Source: an uncultured Eubacterium sp. (GTDB lineage: Bacteria; Bacillota; Clostridia; Peptostreptococcales; Anaerovoracaceae). From it: 64,000 nt of DNA. The stretch lies in NCBI GenBank assembly GCA_946555345.1, contig CAMNSS010000002.1, positions 62,001 to 126,000 on the forward strand, in the 5' to 3' direction. Shown here in pieces: positions 60,765 through 64,000 of this stretch (the stretch's first letter is position 1; each line of letters starts with the position of its first letter). The position numbers and the translations under genes were made by a program. The notes beneath the pieces were generated by a model. The model did not search any database and was not told where the DNA came from. It saw only the letters and a list, made by a program, of their open reading frames with translations.

Positions 60765-62264
60765 CTATACCATTACAAATCCACAGATCAGATAACCGAC
60801 AGCAGCCACTACGCCAGCCAGAAGACCGAATGGCATCTGAGTCCATGCGTGTGCGAAGTTATCGCATCCTGTAGCGGAAGAAGTAATTACGGTACAGTCA
60901 GAATAGAAGCAGCAGTGGCTTCCCAGTACGCCGGCTGAAATTACAGCGCCGCATCCGAGCGCAACAGGGATACCCGTACCCATGCAAATTGGAATTACGA
61001 TCGGCAGCGCAATTATGTACATTCCCCAGTTCGTTCCTGTAATAAACTCTGTTACTGCAAGAAGCAGGAAAATCAAAACAGGCAGTAATTGCGGCGACGC
61101 ATGTTCAACAGCGATATCAATGATAAATCGGGTAAAGCCGATCTGATCGTTTACTGCTGCGAAAATATACGCCAAAACCATGAGCATGAGCGGAAGAATC
61201 ATGTTCTTAATCCCCTCAACGCTGTAATCCCAGAATTCTTCGGCGCTCACCAGCTTCTGACCTACGAAGAGAACGAAGCAAAGCGCCATTGTAGCAATTA
61301 CGCCGTACTGCATATCAAGGTCAAATATAATCGTAAAGAATATCATGCCTATAATAGGGATAAGCAGATTATACAATCTAGGCTCCGCTTTCAGTTCAAC
61401 GTCACCGGCATTCAGATCGATTTTTTCCGATCCCGGAGGCGCTAGAGGACCGCCTGACATAGCTCTTTCTTCAGCCTTCTTCATCGGTCCGAAGATAGGA
61501 ACCACGTGCCATATTACCAGCGGAACGAGTATTGCAGCAGCCCATGCGTAGAAGCTGAACGGAATTGTATGAACGAATGACTGGATTTCCTTTCCATCAA
61601 CGCCATAGCCGTTAGCCACCATGATACGTCCTGCGAAAATAGCCCATGTTGAAATCGGGATCAGGGCGCAGAGCGGGGCTGCTGTAGAAGATGTAACGTA
61701 ACTGAGTAATTCACGCGATACCTTGTGTTTGTCAGTCAGCTTCTTCATACAAGAACCAATCGTCATGGAGTTGAGATAATCATCGATGAAGATAACACAG
61801 CCGAGAATATAAGTCCACATTAATGTCGCTTCCCTCGATTTTGCTTTCTTTGACGCCCAATCGCCAAAAGCCTGCGCTCCACCTGTTACCTCGATGAGCT
61901 TGATGATGGAACCCATAAGTCCGCAGACAAGTATCAGCCATCCGGTATCTTCATCCATCATGACTTCCGTTGCAGTGGTACTGAACGATCCGATTACGTT
62001 GGTACCCGGCATTGCAAATATCAGGCCGACAACAGAACCCAGGATCAAGCCTTCCAGCACGCGCTTCGTTGCAAAAATGTACACGACCAAGAATACGGCA
62101 GGTACACACGCCCAGATTCCCAGATTCCCGTCTTCTGCTTCCAGGTTCTCCGCCGGCACTAACGTGTAGGCCAGAACATAAGCAACTGCAATCGATACAA
62201 CTATCATGATCAATGTGCGAAGCGGGTTGAAGTTTTTCACTTCGTTTTGCAGTTTTTCTGTCAT
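60765..62264 (-). CDS. NhaC-family Na+/H+ antiporter-type transporter
   Basis: Membrane protein of 499 aa with about 11-12 helices, Na_H_antiporter (NhaC) family. Typical stretches: FIDDYLNSMTIGSCMKKLTD, SRELLSYVTSSTAAPLCALI, GTNWGMYIIALPIVIPICMG and SDCTVITSSATGCDNFAHAW. Members exchange Na+/H+ or organic substrates such as malate/lactate or amino acids; the neighbouring amidohydrolase suggests substrate import is possible. AAAGGAGAAGAA precedes the start. Confidence 0.9.
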   Translation of the reverse strand: MTEKLQNEVKNFNPLRTLIMIVVSIAVAYVLAYTLVPAENLEAEDGNLGIWACVPAVFLVVYIFATKRVLEGLILGSVVGLIFAMPGTNVIGSFSTTATEVMMDEDTGWLILVCGLMGSIIKLIEVTGGAQAFGDWASKKAKSREATLMWTYILGCVIFIDDYLNSMTIGSCMKKLTDKHKVSRELLSYVTSSTAAPLCALIPISTWAIFAGRIMVANGYGVDGKEIQSFVHTIPFSFYAWAAAILVPLVIWHVVPIFGPMKKAEERAMSGGPLAPPGSEKIDLNAGDVELKAEPRLYNLLIPIIGMIFFTIIFDLDMQYGVIATMALCFVLFVGQKLVSAEEFWDYSVEGIKNMILPLMLMVLAYIFAAVNDQIGFTRFIIDIAVEHASPQLLPVLIFLLLAVTEFITGTNWGMYIIALPIVIPICMGTGIPVALGCGAVISAGVLGSHCCFYSDCTVITSSATGCDNFAHAWTQMPFGLLAGVVAAVGYLICGFVMV

Positions 62265-62373
62265 TTCTTCTCCTTTCTTAAATAAAACAGTTAATGATGT
62301 GAATATTGCGATGTCCTCGCCGCAGCGCCTGTAAATGCGGCCGGAACATATAGCCTGAACCAGAAACGAATGA

Positions 62374-62416
62374 ACAAAGCCAGCTTCTCCGCTCCTTTTT
62401 CAGTGGCGGGCTTTGT
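62374..62416. repeat. Hairpin element B, copy 4
   Basis: ACAAAGCCAGCTTCTCCGC ... CAGTGGCGGGCTTTGT; outer arms ACAAAGCC/GGCTTTGT pair perfectly. Confidence 0.8.
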
Positions 62417-62457
62417 TACATTCCCTGAACTCCACTGGATATTCAGGACAAGCCGCC

Positions 62458-62476
62458 ATATCGCTTACAGCGATAT
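62458..62476. repeat. Palindromic element C, copy 2
   Basis: ATATCGCTTACAGCGATAT preceded by GCC and followed by TTTCCTACAAGATAAAAA; the same core and downstream words occur on the minus strand at 24268-24286. Confidence 0.8.
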
Positions 62477-62486
62477 TTCCTACAAG

Positions 62487-62520
62487 ATAAAAAGACCATG
62501 CAAATACCTGTTGCATGGTC
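62487..62520 (-). terminator. Terminator of the kinase/receiver-MpsC operon
   Basis: Minus strand GACCATGCAA/TTGCATGGTC, 10-bp perfect stem with 7-nt loop, followed by TTTTTATC. Confidence 0.87.
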
Positions 62521-62626
62521 GGAAAAAGCTAACTTCGTGTTTTCTCTTTCGGCATCCAAAAAACCAAAACCACTAAATCGTGACGATTCCCTCCGCCTGC
62601 CGTTGATTAAGGCCTTGCATCGGGCT

Positions 62627-63400
62627 TCATACCTCGCGTTCAATGGAGAATATCAACTTGTTTTTGTCCTTTTCCACGTTAATCAGGACTTCCTTCAGCG
62701 ATACTTCCCGGCCGGATACCCGAGAGAGCATCCGACAAATTTCGTCAGCTTTCACGGAAAAGAACAGCTTTCTAACATATTTGATTATAGCAATATTTTG
62801 ATAATTGTCAAGGAGATTTTTCTCCAGCACGGTAAGAACTTCCGTCGCGACGATTTCAATCCGCTCATCGTTCATAAATACATGTACATCCCGCGGGCCT
62901 TTCCCCGTTATGGTTTTCAGCAGGGAGGCGAACTCTCTTTTCATCTCATCCTCTATCTTTTTCCTGTTCTCGGGCAGCACAGCAATTTTTTTCCGCCGCC
63001 GCCCATAAATGGCGGCTGCCTGCTCCGACAACACTGCAAGCAGTTCCTGCAAATTAACCGGTTTTAAAATGTATTTGACGATGCCTTCATCGATCGCATG
63101 CAATATCGTGTCCACGTCCTCCACCGCCGACGTGACGATGACCGCCGGGGCGTAGCCCTGCACCCTGATCCTATGTATCATTTCAAGCCCGTCCATTTCG
63201 GGCATATAAAGATCCGCAATGACAATATCCGGCTCAAAATCAGCGAAAAGCTCCACCCCCTGCCTGCCGTTCTCCGCAGAGATTACCCTTCCTGCACGCC
63301 TGCGCAGCACATCCACAAGCTCCACCCGCGCCTGCGCATCATCCTCGACATACAGGATCTTCATGGTCTTCAAAATTTCATCGTTTGCCTTGTTCATCAT
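62627..63400 (-). CDS. Response-regulator receiver fused to an MpsC/DUF2294 domain
   Basis: A 257-aa protein. Start placed at the first ATG of MMNKANDEI, which has CAGGAG upstream; an earlier GTG overlapping the kinase stop is possible. Residues about 10-130 are a receiver (YVEDDAQ acidic pair, Asp in VIADLYMPEMDG, VTSAVED, YILKPVN). Residues about 155-257 (KREFASLLKTITGKGPRDVH, then VLTVLEKNLLDNYQN and KADEICRMLSRVSGREV) match the DUF2294/MpsC family, which is otherwise a stand-alone protein linked to membrane potential or bicarbonate systems in Firmicutes. The output of this regulator is thus not DNA binding. Confidence 0.82.
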   Translation of the reverse strand: MMNKANDEILKTMKILYVEDDAQARVELVDVLRRRAGRVISAENGRQGVELFADFEPDIVIADLYMPEMDGLEMIHRIRVQGYAPAVIVTSAVEDVDTILHAIDEGIVKYILKPVNLQELLAVLSEQAAAIYGRRRKKIAVLPENRKKIEDEMKREFASLLKTITGKGPRDVHVFMNDERIEIVATEVLTVLEKNLLDNYQNIAIIKYVRKLFFSVKADEICRMLSRVSGREVSLKEVLINVEKDKNKLIFSIEREV

Positions 63401-63447
63401 CCTGTTCTCCTGTGTCATTTGCTTGCCCGCCTGTTGTCCTGCGCTTT

Positions 63448-64000
63448 TCACTCGCCTTTCATCGGGATCAGCACGCTACAGCGCACGCCCCCGGGAATAT
63501 TTTCGATAAAGATCTTGCCCTTCATCCGCTCTTCTACGATTTGCCTCGATATGTAAAGCCCCAGCCCAGTGCCTCCCGATTCCTCCTTCGTCGTAAAATA
63601 CGGCTCAAAAAGAAGCGGCATGATCTCCGCAGGAATCGGATCGCCAGGGTTTTCAATGGCAATTTTTATCATATCGCCTGCCCGCACAACGGAAATATCT
63701 ATTTTCCTGCCTAAAGGTCCCACGGGCATGGATTCGCCACTGGAACGCCCTGCGTTCCTGCTAGTGATGCCTGTAGGTGCAGATGCGCCTTTTGCACTAT
63801 CCGCCATCCTGCCGCAAGCCCTGGAGGATACGATCGCATCCCGGGCATTATTGAGGATATTGAATATGACATGTACCGTTTCGTTGTAATAGCCAAATGC
63901 CTCTTCATCGGTTTCGCATGAAATAGCCACCTCGATCTTATGAAACGTAATGCTTTCTTCCATCAGGGAAAGGGCGGATTTAATGCACTGCTTCACAGGA
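63448..64000 (-). CDS. Histidine kinase, C-terminal part (runs off window)
   Basis: Partial gene; at least 182 residues to the stop at 63448. The N-box VIFNILNNARDAIVSS, G1-like IAIENPGDPIPAEIM and F/G2 FEPYFTTKEESGGTGLGLYI belong to a NtrB/KinA-type HATPase. Between N-box and G1 lies an insert of about 35 residues (GRMADSAKGASAPTGITSRN, AGRSSGESMPVG) similar in character to those in the other kinase of this window. The receiver-MpsC gene follows closely. The sensor region lies beyond the window edge. Confidence 0.88.
   Translation of the reverse strand, partial: PVKQCIKSALSLMEESITFHKIEVAISCETDEEAFGYYNETVHVIFNILNNARDAIVSSRACGRMADSAKGASAPTGITSRNAGRSSGESMPVGPLGRKIDISVVRAGDMIKIAIENPGDPIPAEIMPLLFEPYFTTKEESGGTGLGLYISRQIVEERMKGKIFIENIPGGVRCSVLIPMKGE

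Larger units (their letters stand above)
62265..62626. other. Intergenic with element B, palindrome C and a terminator
   Basis: 362 bp without a gene: element B copy 4 (62374-62416), palindromic element C copy 2 (62458-62476) and the receiver-MpsC terminator (62487-62520) lie within 150 bp. Confidence 0.65.

Overview
The window looks like the chromosome of an obligately anaerobic Clostridia-type Firmicute. This rests on strong AGGAGG ribosome binding sites, consensus sigma-A promoters, ferredoxin-linked oxidoreductases and a VncRS/ABC-type module. A Family XIII/Anaerovoracaceae-like gut anaerobe would fit, but that is inference. No rRNA, tRNA, CRISPR array, phage or transposase gene was seen.

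Layout. 0.3-7.5 kb (minus strand): a tungsten enzyme operon (ferredoxin plus aldehyde:ferredoxin oxidoreductase) followed by cofactor genes (MoaD/ThiS-like, ThiF/MoeB-like, MobB-like, MoeA). 8.3-12.1 kb: a lipoprotein, then tungstate importer tupABC. 12.2-12.5 kb: a compact convergent locus with the architecture of a par/Fst type I toxin-antitoxin. 12.9-15.5 kb: an AT-rich MspI-like restriction-modification pair. 16.0-21.4 kb: two-component system plus ABC exporter. 21.5-21.9 kb: a promoter-riboswitch-terminator unit with no gene behind it. 22.2-26.8 kb: DhaK-like and DhaL-like proteins flanking a MerR-methyltransferase fusion, then an EamA transporter. 27.7-40.4 kb: YtcJ amidohydrolases, an APC permease, a cysteine desulfidase-type protein, an ATC-hydrolase-family protein, an M20 amidohydrolase and a GPH symporter. 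40.8-43.6 kb: a broken MmeI-like type IIG gene. 44.8-57.9 kb (minus): molybdopterin-binding protein, modCBA, Crp/Fnr regulator, Hdr-like and DVU_1557-like redox proteins, and a MOP-type molybdenum aldehyde oxidoreductase. 58.3-64 kb: RidA, a third amidohydrolase, an NhaC antiporter, and a histidine kinase with a receiver-MpsC(DUF2294) partner.

How it fits together. The cell can import both tungstate (Tup) and molybdate (Mod), build pterin cofactors, and load a W-dependent and a Mo-dependent aldehyde oxidoreductase. The latter sits with a flavin/FeS electron-transfer chain. Three homologous Moco/Tuco-like riboswitches, with compensatory base changes between copies, lie upstream of the ferredoxin-AOR operon, upstream of tupABC, and alone at 21.66 kb.

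The most unusual general property is pervasive degenerate short tandem repeats. They fill intergenic regions, some visibly seeded from neighbouring gene ends or ribosome binding sites. They also occur in frame inside at least nine conserved proteins (MoeA, MobB, ThiF, TupC, a response regulator, two kinases, two Hdr-like proteins). Two families of hairpin elements and a set of promoters with 19-bp spacers add further unexplained structure.
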